NCBI RefSeq assembly: GCF_019219095.1
Contig: NZ_JAHUWH010000001.1
Location: forward strand, 496,001-560,000
DNA length: 64,000 nt
Direction of reading: 5' to 3'
Origin: Acidovorax sp. sic0104
GTDB lineage: Bacteria; Pseudomonadota; Gammaproteobacteria; Burkholderiales; Burkholderiaceae_C
Under the pieces are notes generated by a model. It searched no databases, was not told the origin of the DNA, and saw nothing but the letters and a program-made list of their open reading frames with translations. The first letter of the stretch is position 1, and each line of letters begins with the position of its first letter. A program made the translations under genes and the position numbers. Positions 1-9,515 of this stretch are shown here, in pieces.

Positions 1-24
1 AACCGCACCAAGGAAGACACCACG

Positions 25-765
25 ATGACCGCCCCCTGGCCCTATCCCCGCTGGATCGCCCACCGAGGCGCTGGCAAGCTGGCGCCCGAGAACACACTGG
101 CCGCGTTCCGCCTGGGCGCGCAGCACGGCTATCGCATGTTCGAATGCGATGCCAAGCTCTCTGCCGACGGCGTGCCCTTCCTCATGCACGACGCCACGCT
201 GCAGCGCACCACCAACGGCCACGGCACCGGCGGCGACCTGCCTTGGAGCGAGCTGGCCCAGCTCGACGCGGGCGGCTGGCACTCGCGGGCCCATGCGGGC
301 GAGCCGCTGCCCACGCTGGAGAACCTCGCGCGCTATTGCATCGCCAACGGCTTCTTCCTCAACATCGAGATCAAGCCCACGCCGGGGCTCGAAGAAAAGA
401 CCGGCCGGGTGGTGGGCGAGCTGTCGGCACGCCTGTGGCAGGGCCAGGCCGTGCCGCCGCTGTTCTCCTCGTTCAAGCCTGACGCGCTGGCCGGCGCCCG
501 CGCCACCGCGCCGCACATCCCGCGCGCGCTGCTGATCGACGCACTGTGGGACGGCTGCCTCGATGCCGCCCGCGAGCTGGGCTGTGTGGCCATCGTGTGC
601 AACCACGCGCTGTGGGACAGCGCCCTGGTCGCACAGGCCAAGGCTTCGGGCCTGCGCACGCTGAGCTACACCGTCAACGACGACTGGGCGGCACAGCGGC
701 TCATCGACCTGGGCACCGACGGCATCATCACCGACCGGGTCGACCTGTTCAGCCCTGCGGGCTGA
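25..765 (+). CDS. ugpQ: Glycerophosphodiester phosphodiesterase
   Basis: This cytosolic enzyme hydrolyses glycerophosphodiesters to glycerol-3-phosphate and an alcohol. The 246-residue protein has the GDPD signature: His13-Arg14 with Glu22 near the N-terminus, the metal-binding pair Glu40 and Asp42 (ECD), the second catalytic His55 (MHD), and the NIEIKP strand near residue 114. The length fits the bacterial UgpQ type, and no signal peptide is seen. A purine-rich AAGGAAG at 10-16 supports the ATG at 25. In related genomes ugpQ closes the ugp glycerol-3-phosphate uptake operon; the upstream part lies outside this window, so that link is inferred. Confidence 0.93.
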   Translation: MTAPWPYPRWIAHRGAGKLAPENTLAAFRLGAQHGYRMFECDAKLSADGVPFLMHDATLQRTTNGHGTGGDLPWSELAQLDAGGWHSRAHAGEPLPTLENLARYCIANGFFLNIEIKPTPGLEEKTGRVVGELSARLWQGQAVPPLFSSFKPDALAGARATAPHIPRALLIDALWDGCLDAARELGCVAIVCNHALWDSALVAQAKASGLRTLSYTVNDDWAAQRLIDLGTDGIITDRVDLFSPAG

Positions 766-831
766 TCCACTCCCAGCCCGGGGCCGCCGGCTCGAACACT
801 CTTTCACAAGGGTGGCGGCGGGCGCAGCACA

Positions 832-3348
832 ATGCTGCGCATGACACTGCATTGCATACGAGCCCGCCTGGCGGCCAGCGCAGCCTCCCTGGCCTTCGTG
901 CTGGTGCTGGCCGCGCTGCCGGCGCCCCCCTCACACGCCCAGGGACGTGCCACGGCCCCAGCCGCTGCAGCCAGCAGCGCTGCCAGTGAAAAGCCCGAAC
1001 TTCCCAGTGTCGACTCGCTGCGCGACCGGCTGGAAGCCATCCCCGCCAAGATCGGTGAAGACGACGACTACCGCCAATGGCTCAGTGACATCGCGGCCAT
1101 CGGCACGGCGGCCACCCAGGTGGCGGCGCGCCGCGCCGAAGCACTGGCCGACGTCGATACGCGGCTCGCCGGCCTGGGCCCGGCACCGGACAAAGGGGCC
1201 ACGGCAGAAGCGCCCGACGTCGCGCAACAGCGCAGCGCGCTGGCCAAGGAGCGCAGCAGCATCGACGCCGAGCTCAAGCTCGCGCGCCTGATCGCGGTGG
1301 ATGCGGAGCAACGCGGCGCCGACATCATCCGCCAGCGCCGCGAACAGTTCCAGACCGCACTGACGACGCGCATCGACTCGCCCCTGACCAGCACTTTCTG
1401 GCGCAATGTGCGCAGCGCGTTTCCCGGCGACCTGGCGCGCCTGCAGTCACTGGGTGCCGAGTTGCAGGAGTCCGCAGCCCGGGCCTGGGAGCCCGCGCAC
1501 CGCACGGGATTCGTGGTCAGCCTGGCGATGGCCTTGTTCGTGGCTGTGGCCGGCACCTGGCTGGCAGAGCGCCTGCTGCTGCGCCTGGCCCCGGCGCGGC
1601 TGCCGCCCGGGAGGCTGCGCCGTTCGCTGCTGGCGTTTGCGTCCGTGCTGGTACACACCATGCTGCTGGCCCTCGCGGGCCAATTGGCCTGGGGCGGGCT
1701 CACTGTGGACGCAGTCCCAAGCCCGCGCCTGCAGGCCTTTGAGCGCGCCACGCTGCAACTGCTGGTGTTTGCCGCGTTCATGATCGCGCTGGGCCACGCC
1801 CTGATCTCGCGCAAGCGCAGCTCCTGGCGCCTTACCGCCCTGTCGGACGAACTGGCCACGCGCCTGGCCCCCTACCCCTGGTGGCTGGCCCTGACCACCG
1901 TGCTCGGGGGCCTGGTCATCGAAGTCAATCGCGTGGTGGGTGCCAGCCTCTCGGCCGAAGTGTCGGCGCACGCCGTGTCGGCCCTGCTGATGGCCCTGGT
2001 CATCCTGTGCGCGCTGCGCCATCTGCGCGCGCCCACCGCCGCCGCCCCATCCGCCGACGCGGGCACCGATGCGCAAGGCAACCCTGGCGAGCCCGGGCCG
2101 CAGGCAGCAGCCCCTCGCCCGATCTGGATGGGCCTGCTCGTGGCGGGTGCAGCCGCCACGGCCCTGGCCATCCTGGTGATGCTGGTGCTGGGCTTCGTGG
2201 CCCTGGCGCACACGCTGGCCGGACAGATGGTCTGGACCGGTGTGGTCTTTGCCACCACCTACCTTCTGTTCGAACTCGTGGAAGACGTGGCGCAGGCCGT
2301 GCTGTCCTCGCGCGGCGGTTTCGGCCAGCGCCTGCACAAGGGCCTGGGCCTGGACGGCAAACTGCTGGACCAGAGCGCCGTGGTCGCTTCGGGCGCATTG
2401 CGCGTCGTGCTGCTGTTCTACATGGTGATCGCCCTGCTGGCGCCGCTGGGCACGGCGCCCGACGAGGTGTTCCGCCGGGGTGGCAGCGTGAACCAGACCC
2501 TGCAGGTGGGCAGCGTGACGCTGGCGCCGCAGGCGCTGCTGACGGCCCTGGCGATCGCCTGCGCCGGGTTCGTGATGATCCGCATCCTCAAGCGCTGGCT
2601 CAGCGACCAGTTCTTTCCCAACACCTCGCTCGAGCCAGGCATGCGCAGCTCCATCGTCACCCTGCTGGGCTATGTGGGCGGCGTGGCAGTGATCGCCATC
2701 GCGCTGGCAGGCCTGGGCATCAGCGTCGAGCGCATCGCCTGGGTGGCCAGCGCACTGTCCGTGGGCATCGGCTTCGGCCTGCAGGCCATCGTGCAGAACT
2801 TCATCTCGGGCCTGATCCTGCTGGCCGAGCGGCCCGTGAGGGTCGGCGACTGGGTGGTGCTGGGCGAGACCGAAGGCGACGTGCGCCGCGTGAACGTGCG
2901 CGCCACCGAAATCCAGCTGGGCGACCGATCCACCGTCATCGTGCCCAACTCGGAATTCATCACCAAGACCGTGCGCAACATGACGCTGACCGGTGCGCCG
3001 GGCCGCGTGCTGCTGCGCCTGCCCGCGCCGCTGGACACGGACGCCGCCCGCATGCGCGACCTCCTCCTGCAGGCCTTCCAGCAGCACGAAGGCGTGCTGG
3101 ACAACCCCGAGCCTATCGTGCAGCTCGAAGGCATCCTGAACGGCACGCTCACCTTCCTGGCCATCGGCTACGTGAGCAACCCGCGCAACGCGGGCGGCGT
3201 GCGCAGCGACCTGCTGTTCAGCATCCTCGCAGCGCTGCGCGACGCGGGCCTGGCCCTGTCGCCGCCGGCCACGACGGCGGTGGCGCCGTATACGCCAGTG
3301 GCGGCGCAGGGCCCGTTGACCACGGTCAGCGTGCCGCAGCCGCAGTGA
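832..3348 (+). CDS. DUF3772 / MscS-type mechanosensitive channel
   Basis: Large inner-membrane protein of 838 residues that probably opens on membrane tension, like MscK-type channels. An N-terminal signal peptide (hydrophobic stretch ending PPSHAQG near residue 37) leads into a periplasmic helical part matching DUF3772 (about residues 105-215). Several membrane segments follow. The MscS pore and beta domain covers about residues 600-740, with the pore-helix motif GIGFGLQAIVQNFISG (644 onward), then ERPVRVGDWV and the IVPNSEF strand. The C-terminus is a typical MscS alpha/beta domain. ATG 841 is an alternative start. The gene follows ugpQ by 66 bp and ends at a repeat (type C). Confidence 0.9.
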   Translation: MLRMTLHCIRARLAASAASLAFVLVLAALPAPPSHAQGRATAPAAAASSAASEKPELPSVDSLRDRLEAIPAKIGEDDDYRQWLSDIAAIGTAATQVAARRAEALADVDTRLAGLGPAPDKGATAEAPDVAQQRSALAKERSSIDAELKLARLIAVDAEQRGADIIRQRREQFQTALTTRIDSPLTSTFWRNVRSAFPGDLARLQSLGAELQESAARAWEPAHRTGFVVSLAMALFVAVAGTWLAERLLLRLAPARLPPGRLRRSLLAFASVLVHTMLLALAGQLAWGGLTVDAVPSPRLQAFERATLQLLVFAAFMIALGHALISRKRSSWRLTALSDELATRLAPYPWWLALTTVLGGLVIEVNRVVGASLSAEVSAHAVSALLMALVILCALRHLRAPTAAAPSADAGTDAQGNPGEPGPQAAAPRPIWMGLLVAGAAATALAILVMLVLGFVALAHTLAGQMVWTGVVFATTYLLFELVEDVAQAVLSSRGGFGQRLHKGLGLDGKLLDQSAVVASGALRVVLLFYMVIALLAPLGTAPDEVFRRGGSVNQTLQVGSVTLAPQALLTALAIACAGFVMIRILKRWLSDQFFPNTSLEPGMRSSIVTLLGYVGGVAVIAIALAGLGISVERIAWVASALSVGIGFGLQAIVQNFISGLILLAERPVRVGDWVVLGETEGDVRRVNVRATEIQLGDRSTVIVPNSEFITKTVRNMTLTGAPGRVLLRLPAPLDTDAARMRDLLLQAFQQHEGVLDNPEPIVQLEGILNGTLTFLAIGYVSNPRNAGGVRSDLLFSILAALRDAGLALSPPATTAVAPYTPVAAQGPLTTVSVPQPQ

Positions 3349-3352
3349 ACAG

Positions 3353-3410
3353 CCGTTCGGGCTGAGCCTGTCGAAGCCTGGCGCGGCGCTTCGACGGGCT
3401 CAGAGTGAGC
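3353..3410. repeat. Type C palindromic repeat (REP-like)
   Basis: Two inverted arms of the pattern CTGAGCCTGTCGAAG and CTTCGACGGGCTCAG face each other in the gap between the convergent MscS-type and Bug genes. The same arms recur at 12560-12650. It could fold into a hairpin in both transcripts but has no T-run. Confidence 0.75.
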
Positions 3411-3448
3411 GGTTTGGGGGTTGCTGAGAGCGCCGCAGCGACGTCTCC

Positions 3449-4420
3449 CTAATCCAGCTTCGCCCCCGACTTCTTCACCGCATCCGCCCAGCGCGGCATT
3501 TCGCTGGCCAGGAACTTCGCGAAGTCGTCCGCGCCCAGGTAAGCCGGGTCCGCCCCCTGGCTCACCATGCGGTTCTTCACCTCGGGCGACTGCATCACCT
3601 GTCCGAAAGCATCGCTGAGCTTGGCCACCACATCCTTGGGTGTTCCGGCGGGTGCGAGAAAGCCGTAGAAGCCCACCACCTCGAAGCCCTTGATGCCACT
3701 TTCGATCACCGTGGGCACCTCGGGCAACGCGGGGTTGCGCTCGCGGCTGGTCACGGCCAGGGCGCGCACCTTGCCCTGCTTGTGGTACGAGGCGGCCTGC
3801 GGAATGCTCTCGGCCATGAACTGCACCTGCCCGCCCATCAGGTCGGTGAACGCCGGCGCGCTGCCCCGGTACGGGATGTGCACCATGAACAAGCCGGTGG
3901 CGGTCTTGAACATCTCGGGCACCAGGTGGCTGATGCCGCCGTTGCCGGCCGAGCCGAAATTGACCTGCCCCGGACGCGATTTGGCATGCGCCATGAACTC
4001 CTGCAGGCTCTTCGCAGGCACATTGGGGTTGACCAGCAGGGCCAGCGGCTGCATGGCGGTGCGCGCAATGGGCGTGAAATCCTTGAGCGTGGCGTACGGC
4101 AGGCGGCTGTAAAGGGCCGGGTTGATGACCATGACGCCGGTGTTGGCCAGCATGAGCGTGTGGCCGTCCGGGGGCGATTTCATCACCTCCTGCGCACCCA
4201 CGGTGCCGCCGGCTCCGGCCTTGTAGTCCACCAGCACGGGCTGGCCCAGCACGGCCTGCAGCTTGTCGGTGAGCAGGCGGGCATGCTGGTCCAGCGGACC
4301 GCCAGCCGGGAAGCCCACCACGATGCGGATCGGTTTGGAAGGAAAGCCCTGGGCATGTGCAGCGGCCGAAACCGCCAGGCCTGCGGCCAATGCCAGCAGG
4401 GTGCGCGTGAGGGTCTTCAT
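3449..4420 (-). CDS. Bug-family tripartite tricarboxylate receptor (solute-binding protein)
   Basis: Periplasmic solute-binding protein of the Bug (TctC-like) family, which is greatly expanded in Burkholderiales. The ATG at 4420 is preceded by AGGAGA and starts a 323-residue protein with a clear signal peptide (MKTLTRTLLALAAGLA, cut after AHAQG). The mature N-terminus FPSKPIRIVVGFPAGGP is the family signature, followed by GAGGTVGAQEV and FVVHIPYRGSAPA-like ligand-binding elements (here FMVHIPYRGSAPAFTDLMGG). No tctA/tctB membrane genes lie nearby, so it is an orphan receptor. The ligand is unknown, as for most Bug proteins, many of which bind carboxylates. Confidence 0.92.
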   Translation of the reverse strand: MKTLTRTLLALAAGLAVSAAAHAQGFPSKPIRIVVGFPAGGPLDQHARLLTDKLQAVLGQPVLVDYKAGAGGTVGAQEVMKSPPDGHTLMLANTGVMVINPALYSRLPYATLKDFTPIARTAMQPLALLVNPNVPAKSLQEFMAHAKSRPGQVNFGSAGNGGISHLVPEMFKTATGLFMVHIPYRGSAPAFTDLMGGQVQFMAESIPQAASYHKQGKVRALAVTSRERNPALPEVPTVIESGIKGFEVVGFYGFLAPAGTPKDVVAKLSDAFGQVMQSPEVKNRMVSQGADPAYLGADDFAKFLASEMPRWADAVKKSGAKLD

Positions 4421-4523
4421 GAATGTCTCCTGGTTGTTGGTCTGTTGGTCTGTCTGTCTATCTCTATCGGTCCGACGCTCTGTCGTTGCCTGCGCGGGCC
4501 CCATGGGCGGGCGCCGAGGAATT

Positions 4524-5192
4524 CTAGGCGCCGTCACCCCTGCCATCGCGCATGCGCACGGCGGCGGCAAAGCTTGCGAGCGTCCAGCCCTTGCCAAGCA
4601 GGAACATTCGCACATTCAAGGCCTCCCGCTGATGCGCCGGCAACTCGCGGCCCAGGTAGGCCAGCCGCTTGCCGCGCAGCTCCACATGCCCCCACGCATG
4701 GCGGCGAGCCAGCGCACACCACAGCGCGTGTGCGCCGGGGGACTGGCGCGCGCCGGAGACGAGGCACAGGCCCGCCTCCAGCGCCCAGCCGTACACGGCC
4801 GTTGCCAGGCCGCGACGCTGGTAGGTCGCTGCGTACTTGGAGTGTGGAGCGCGCACGTGGGCATCAGCATGCCGGTCCACCTCGACGAGGCGGTTGAACA
4901 CGGTGTAGCCCGCCAGGCGCCGGGCCGCCAAGTCCTCGACATACACGTACCACTCGCCGTCCGCCTCCCGGCAGTGCATCACGAACTGCGGATCGCGCAA
5001 AGGGTGGGTAGGCAGCCCGAACAGACGGTCGCCCGGCCGGTGCAGGCGCCTGTGCAAGGTGTCCAATTCCTGGTCCAGCGAATCGTCGGGCGCGGGGCCG
5101 ACATCGATGCGCAGTTCCTGCGGGCGATGCCACCCGCGGCACCAGGCCGGCAGACGCCAGCCGACAAAAGGCAACACCAGATCAAGTGGCAC
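4524..5192 (-). CDS. GNAT-like N-acetyltransferase domain protein
   Basis: I chose the GTG at 5192 because AGGAG stands seven bases before it; the reading frame runs further upstream but the composition there is unlike a protein. The 222-residue product has a region that fits the GNAT acetyl-CoA fold: QRRGLATAVYGWAL (motif A, R/Q-x-x-G-x-A) near residue 127, preceded by a beta-strand VEVDRHADAHV. Substrate unknown. It stands alone on the minus strand between the Bug gene and a small membrane protein gene. The call to GNAT rests on one motif and overall layout, so it is moderate. Confidence 0.6.
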   Translation of the reverse strand: MPLDLVLPFVGWRLPAWCRGWHRPQELRIDVGPAPDDSLDQELDTLHRRLHRPGDRLFGLPTHPLRDPQFVMHCREADGEWYVYVEDLAARRLAGYTVFNRLVEVDRHADAHVRAPHSKYAATYQRRGLATAVYGWALEAGLCLVSGARQSPGAHALWCALARRHAWGHVELRGKRLAYLGRELPAHQREALNVRMFLLGKGWTLASFAAAVRMRDGRGDGA

Positions 5193-5613
5193 GGCACGCT
5201 CCTGCAATGCGGCGGCCGCGCCCCGGAAAGGACGGGCCGCACGTCTGTGGCCCCAGGCGCGCGGTGCACGGCCTGTGGCTTTGGAAAAATCAAACGAACG
5301 GGGGAGAAGTTGTGCGGGGGCCCTGGCCCGTGCGCTGCGCACCGGCCATCCAAGCAATCAGCGCCAACCTGTTGCACGCAGGCCGGCGCGGTATCAGCTT
5401 CGGGCCTGGAACCCGTGCAGGGAGCGCAGGGCCCGGCCCTGGTGACGCGGGGCGGCTTCTTGCGGCAGACGCACCGGTGCCCCAGCGCGCAGCGCGGGGA
5501 CGACAGGGAACGGCAGGTGAGGCAAGGGGCGGGGTGCAGTCATGAGCGCAATGGCCCGCATGGTAGCGGCGCACGCATACCGCACGGTTTCAGTGCGGGA
5601 TCGCCCGGCCCGG
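5193..5613. other. Gap without a recognised gene
   Basis: About 420 bases between two minus-strand genes. All open frames here look like chance high-GC frames, rich in Arg, Ala and Pro. I see no hairpin with a T-run and no RNA gene. The part next to 5192 must carry the promoter of the acetyltransferase gene, but I cannot pick it out. Confidence 0.5.
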
Positions 5614-5892
5614 TCAGCCGCGCCAGGCCCGCCCCAAAAACCACTGGCAGGTGGCGGTGGCCACCACCAGCGCGGCGTAGGTCAGCATCTTGCCGTCGCG
5701 CCCAAAGACCACCAGGCCCGCAGCCAGCACCGCCAGCCCCACCCCGAATACGATGGCGAACTGGCGCCATCCCGCCATGGCAGACGCCCCCTTGGCACCG
5801 AACAGGCGGCCGCACAGCACCAGCAGCAGGGCCACGGCAGCGGCCGGGGCCATGAAATTGAGCGCGTGGTTGAGGATGTCGAGCGGACCCAT
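5614..5892 (-). CDS. Small conserved-type membrane protein
   Basis: Protein of 92 residues if the ATG at 5892 is used (a GTG at 5925 would add 11). Three hydrophobic segments are visible: about residues 14-31 (AAAVALLLVLCGRLFG), 44-61 (FAIVFGVGLAVLAAGLVVFG) and 68-86 (TYAALVVATATCQWFLG). It ends in a charged WRG. I do not recognise a family; small three-helix membrane proteins of this kind commonly sit next to hemA in Comamonadaceae. It diverges from hemA, with 72 bp between the two start codons. Confidence 0.65.
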   Translation of the reverse strand: MGPLDILNHALNFMAPAAAVALLLVLCGRLFGAKGASAMAGWRQFAIVFGVGLAVLAAGLVVFGRDGKMLTYAALVVATATCQWFLGRAWRG

Positions 5893-5950
5893 GGAATTGA
5901 CCCAAATCAAGGCTTTGGCAAGCACCGCTGCTCACACAAGCCAACAATTT

Positions 5951-5956
5951 TATAAT
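5951..5956 (+). promoter_or_regulatory. -10 element of hemA (possible leaderless start)
   Basis: A perfect TATAAT lies eight bases before the hemA ATG, so a start site about seven bases downstream of it would fall at the ATG itself. No convincing -35 is seen at the right distance. Confidence 0.5.
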
Positions 5957-5964
5957 CGGCGGCT

Positions 5965-7302
5965 ATGGCAGTCTGGGCCCTCGGCATCAACCACACCACC
6001 GCGCCGCTCGACCTGCGCGGCCGGTTTGCGTTCGCGCTCGACCAGATCGAGCCCACGCTGCAGGGCCTGCGCCAGTCGCTGGGCAGCTCCGGCGGCGGTG
6101 CCAGCCGCCATCCTGGGGTGGAAACCGCCATCATCTCCACCTGCAACCGCACCGAGATCTACTGCGCCGCCCCCACCTCCACGCCCGGCCCCGCGCTGGA
6201 CCACACGCTGGGCTGGCTGGCGCAAAGCGGCGGCGTGAGCCCCGCACTCCTGCGCTCGCACTCCTACACCCTGGAAGACAGCCTGGTCGCGCGCCATGCA
6301 TTCCGCGTGGCCAGCGGGCTCGATTCGATGGTGCTGGGCGAGGCGCAGATCCTGGGCCAAATGAAGGACGCCGTGCGCGCGGCCGAAACCGCAGGCGCCC
6401 TGGGCAGCACGCTCAACCAGCTGTTCCAGCGCAGCTTCGCCGTGGCGAAAGAGGTACGCACCAGCACCGAGATCGGCGCGCACAGCATCAGCATGGCCGC
6501 CGCCGCCGTGCGCCTGGCCAGCCAGCTGTTCGAGGATCTCTCCAAGATCCGCGTGCTGTTCGTCGGCGCGGGCGAGATGATCGAGCTGTGCGCCACGCAC
6601 TTCGCGGCCAAGAACCCCAAGCAGATCGCCATTGCCAACCGCACCCTCGAGCGCGGCGAGAAGCTCGCCACCCGCTTCGGCGGAGAGGTGATGCGCCTGG
6701 CCGACCTGCCCGAGCGCCTGCACGAGTTCGACGCCGTGATCAGTTGCACCGCGAGCAGCCTGCCCATCATCGGACTGGGGGCCGTGGAGCGCGCCCTCAA
6801 GAAGCGTCGCCACCGCCCCATCTTCATGGTCGACCTGGCCGTGCCGCGCGACATCGAGCCCGAGGTCAAGGCCCTGGGGGATGTATACCTGTACACCGTG
6901 GACGATCTGGCCAGCGTGGTGCAGACGGCGCAGGCCAATCGCCAGGCCGCAGTGGAGCAGGCCGAGGCCATCATCGACGCGGGCGTGCAGAGCTTCATGC
7001 ACTGGATGGAGCTGCGCAGCCCCGTGGGCAGCGAGACCGGCGGCGTCGTGCCGCTGATCCAGCAGCTCAATGCCCAGACCGACGAGTGGCGCGCCGCCGA
7101 GATCGCGCGCGCCAAGAAGCTGCTGGCCAAGGGCGAGGACGTGGACGCCGTGCTCGAAGCCCTGTCGCGCGGCCTCACGCAGAAGATGCTGCACGGCACC
7201 CTGGCCGAGCTGCGCGCGGGCGACGCGGAGATGCGTGCCCACACGGCCCAGACCGTCTCGCGCCTCTTCCTGCGCTCCAACGCCAAAAGCAGCGGTCTGT
7301 AG
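5965..7302 (+). CDS. hemA: Glutamyl-tRNA reductase
   Basis: First step of C5 tetrapyrrole synthesis: NADPH-dependent reduction of glutamyl-tRNA(Glu) to glutamate-1-semialdehyde. The 445-residue protein has the N-terminal catalytic domain with the nucleophile Cys60 in STCNRTE, the helical signature [15 protein letters not shown] near residue 114, the NADP-binding Rossmann turn FVGAGEM near residue 197, and a C-terminal dimerisation helix with RLFLRSN near the end. It is slightly longer than the E. coli enzyme (418). A TATAAT sits just upstream of the ATG. prfA and prmC follow, as in most betaproteobacteria. Confidence 0.97.
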   Translation: MAVWALGINHTTAPLDLRGRFAFALDQIEPTLQGLRQSLGSSGGGASRHPGVETAIISTCNRTEIYCAAPTSTPGPALDHTLGWLAQSGGVSPALLRSHSYTLEDSLVARHAFRVASGLDSMVLGEAQILGQMKDAVRAAETAGALGSTLNQLFQRSFAVAKEVRTSTEIGAHSISMAAAAVRLASQLFEDLSKIRVLFVGAGEMIELCATHFAAKNPKQIAIANRTLERGEKLATRFGGEVMRLADLPERLHEFDAVISCTASSLPIIGLGAVERALKKRRHRPIFMVDLAVPRDIEPEVKALGDVYLYTVDDLASVVQTAQANRQAAVEQAEAIIDAGVQSFMHWMELRSPVGSETGGVVPLIQQLNAQTDEWRAAEIARAKKLLAKGEDVDAVLEALSRGLTQKMLHGTLAELRAGDAEMRAHTAQTVSRLFLRSNAKSSGL

Positions 7303-7340
7303 CGGCGCTCGCCCGCCATAGCAGCCTTTTTGGCCCGCAG

Positions 7341-7380
7341 CGCTTGTCCAGCAAGCGCTACCAGCTACTGAATCAGTAGC
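7341..7380. repeat. Type A dispersed repeat, copy 1
   Basis: Between hemA and prfA. It shows both parts of the type A unit: GCGCTTG/CAAGCGC arms, then a second hairpin GCTACTG/CAGTAGC. Confidence 0.75.
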
Positions 7381-7386
7381 GCTTCG

Positions 7387-7392
7387 TACACT
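7387..7392 (+). promoter_or_regulatory. -10-like element before prfA
   Basis: TACACT lies eight bases before the prfA ATG, at the edge of the type A repeat. If used, transcription would begin within a base or two of the start codon. prfA may also be read through from hemA. Confidence 0.35.
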
Positions 7393-7400
7393 GAATTTTC

Positions 7401-8489
7401 ATGAAACCCTTTCTCAGAACCCAGCTGGAGCGTTACGCGCAGCGCCTTGGCGAACTCGACTTCCTGCTCTCGCGCGAAGACATCATGAGCGACATGGCGC
7501 AGTACCGCCGCATCTCCGTCGAGCATGCCGAGGTGACCCAGATCGCGGGCCGCTACGCGCGCTACCAGCAGCGCGAGGCCGACCTGGCCGGCGCACGCGA
7601 GATGCTGGCCGACCCCGACATGGCCGAGATGGCGCAGGAAGAAATCGCAAGTAGCGAAGCCGAGCTGCTGCAGCTCGAAGACGAACTGCAGCGCCTGCTG
7701 CTGCCCAAGGACCCCGACGACGCGCGCAACGCCTTCGTCGAAATCCGCGCGGGCACCGGCGGCGACGAATCGGCCCTGTTCGCGGGCGACCTGACCCGCA
7801 TGTACACCCGCTACGCCGCCAACGTGGGCTGGAAGGTGGAAGTGGTCAGCGAGAACGCGGCCGAGCTGGGCGGCTACAAGGAGATCGTGCTGCGCATCGA
7901 AGGTGACCAGGTATACGGCGCACTCAAGTTCGAATCCGGCGGCCACCGCGTGCAGCGCGTTCCCGCCACCGAAACGCAGGGCCGCATCCATACCAGCGCC
8001 TGCACCGTGGCCGTGATGCCCGAGCCCGACGAACACGAGGCCATCAAGCTCAACCCGGCCGACCTGCGCATCGACACCTTCCGGGCCAGCGGCGCGGGCG
8101 GCCAGCACATCAACAAGACCGACTCGGCCGTGCGCGTGGTGCACTTGCCCACCGGTATCGTGGCCGAGTGCCAGGACGGCCGCAGCCAGCACGCCAACAA
8201 GGCCAAGGCGCTGCAGGTGCTGCAGGCGCGCATTCAGGAAAAGGAACGCAGCGAGCGCGCCGCCAAGGAGGCCGCGCTGCGCAAGGGCCTGATCGGCAGC
8301 GGCGACCGCAGCGACCGCATCCGCACGTACAACTTCCCGCAGGGGCGGCTGACGGACCACCGCATCAACCTCACGCTGTACAAGCTGCTGTATGTGATGG
8401 AAGGCGACCTGGCCGACGTGCTGCAGGCCCTGGCCCATGCGCGCGAGGCAGAGCAGCTGGAAGAGCTGGAAACAGGCGCGTCCGCCTGA
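7401..8489 (+). CDS. prfA: Peptide chain release factor 1
   Basis: Class I release factor that reads UAA and UAG in the ribosomal A site and triggers peptide release. The 362-residue product has the tripeptide discriminator Pro188-Ala189-Thr190, which marks RF1 rather than RF2, and the universal Gly233-Gly234-Gln235 loop that PrmC methylates. The AGTGGDE segment near residue 115 is also typical. The gene for its methylase, prmC, follows directly, so enzyme and substrate are encoded side by side. Confidence 0.97.
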   Translation: MKPFLRTQLERYAQRLGELDFLLSREDIMSDMAQYRRISVEHAEVTQIAGRYARYQQREADLAGAREMLADPDMAEMAQEEIASSEAELLQLEDELQRLLLPKDPDDARNAFVEIRAGTGGDESALFAGDLTRMYTRYAANVGWKVEVVSENAAELGGYKEIVLRIEGDQVYGALKFESGGHRVQRVPATETQGRIHTSACTVAVMPEPDEHEAIKLNPADLRIDTFRASGAGGQHINKTDSAVRVVHLPTGIVAECQDGRSQHANKAKALQVLQARIQEKERSERAAKEAALRKGLIGSGDRSDRIRTYNFPQGRLTDHRINLTLYKLLYVMEGDLADVLQALAHAREAEQLEELETGASA

Positions 8490-8572
8490 ACCGCAAACCA
8501 TCAGCCTGCGTGCTTTCAGACAGGTGCACAGGCCGAACCGATGAGCCAAAAAACCGCTCTACCGCTCACAGG

Positions 8573-8599
8573 ACAAGCGCCACCAGCTATCAAAACAAG
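8573..8599. repeat. Type A dispersed repeat, copy 2 (partial)
   Basis: Degenerate copy (ACAAGCGCCACCAGCTATCA) lying just before the preferred prmC start; it would be coding if the upstream ATG were used. Confidence 0.55.
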
Positions 8600-8600
8600 A

Positions 8601-9458
8601 GTGAAACCCACCCACCCCACCCTGGCCCAGGCGCTGGCCCAGGCCCACACCCTGGGCCTTGCGCGCATCGACGCCCAGTTGCTGCTGCTGCACACGCTGG
8701 GCCGCCCCGACGCCGGCCGCGCCTGGCTGCTGGCGCACGACACCGATGTACTCGGTGACGCCATGCATGCGCAGTTCATCACCCTGTGCCAGCGCCGCGC
8801 CGCAGGCGAGCCTGTGGCCTACCTCACCGGCCGCAAGGAGTTCTACGGCCTGGCACTGCAGGTGGACTCCCGCGTGCTCGACCCGCGCCCCGACACCGAA
8901 ACGCTGGTGGACTGGGCCCTGGAACTGATCGCTCCAGCGCACCTGGATGCTCCCGCCCCCCGGGTGGCGGACCTGGGCACCGGCAGCGGCGCCATCGCGC
9001 TGGCACTGAAAAGCCAGCGCCCAACGGCCCAGGTGCTGGCGGTGGATGCCAGCACCGACGCCCTTGCCGTGGCCCAGGCCAACGCCGAGCGGCTGGGCCT
9101 GGCGGTGCAGTTCCTGCACAGCGACTGGCTGGCAAGCCTGGCGGGCGTGCAGTTGGACATCATCGTCTCCAACCCGCCCTACATCCCCGCACAGGACCCC
9201 CACCTGGCCGCACTCACCCACGAGCCGCTGCAGGCCCTGGCCAGCGGCGCCGACGGACTCACCGACATCCGCACCATCGTGGCGCAGGCCCCCGGTCACC
9301 TCGGTCCCGGGGGCTGGCTGTTGCTGGAACATGGCCACGACCAGGCCGAAGCGGTGCGTGGCCTGCTCACGGCCCGGGGTTTCGAGCAGGTGCAAAGCCG
9401 CAACGATCTGGCCGGCATCGAGCGCTGCACAGGCGGCCAGTGGCGGACAGTGAAATAA
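8601..9458 (+). CDS. prmC: Release factor glutamine methyltransferase
   Basis: SAM-dependent N5-methylation of the GGQ glutamine of release factors. The methyltransferase core shows the SAM loop VADLGTGSGAIALAL and the catalytic NPPY motif (SNPPYIP), with an N-terminal helical domain for release-factor binding. I prefer the GTG at 8601 (285 residues) over the in-frame ATG at 8541 (305): the extra 20 residues are encoded largely by a degenerate type A repeat, and PrmC proteins normally begin near the TLAQAL helix. Start choice is an inference. Follows prfA by about 110 bp. Confidence 0.93.
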   Translation: MKPTHPTLAQALAQAHTLGLARIDAQLLLLHTLGRPDAGRAWLLAHDTDVLGDAMHAQFITLCQRRAAGEPVAYLTGRKEFYGLALQVDSRVLDPRPDTETLVDWALELIAPAHLDAPAPRVADLGTGSGAIALALKSQRPTAQVLAVDASTDALAVAQANAERLGLAVQFLHSDWLASLAGVQLDIIVSNPPYIPAQDPHLAALTHEPLQALASGADGLTDIRTIVAQAPGHLGPGGWLLLEHGHDQAEAVRGLLTARGFEQVQSRNDLAGIERCTGGQWRTVK

Positions 9459-9515
9459 TCCATCCATTGCGGGCCACCCACACCGGCCCGCCAGCCCTTT
9501 TCAAGGAGTATTCCC

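Noticed and set aside
1447-3087. A 546-codon frame antisense to the MscS-type gene
   Set aside because: Composition (His, Gln, Gly rich) is that of an antisense shadow; the plus-strand gene has a clear signal peptide and domain.
4430-4470. GTCT/GTTG simple repeat upstream of the Bug gene
   Set aside because: Short and imperfect; the true start with its ribosome-binding site lies downstream, so it is only leader sequence.
5193-5613. Candidate small genes in the 420-bp gap
   Set aside because: All frames are Arg/Pro/Ala-rich with no ribosome-binding site and no likeness to known families.
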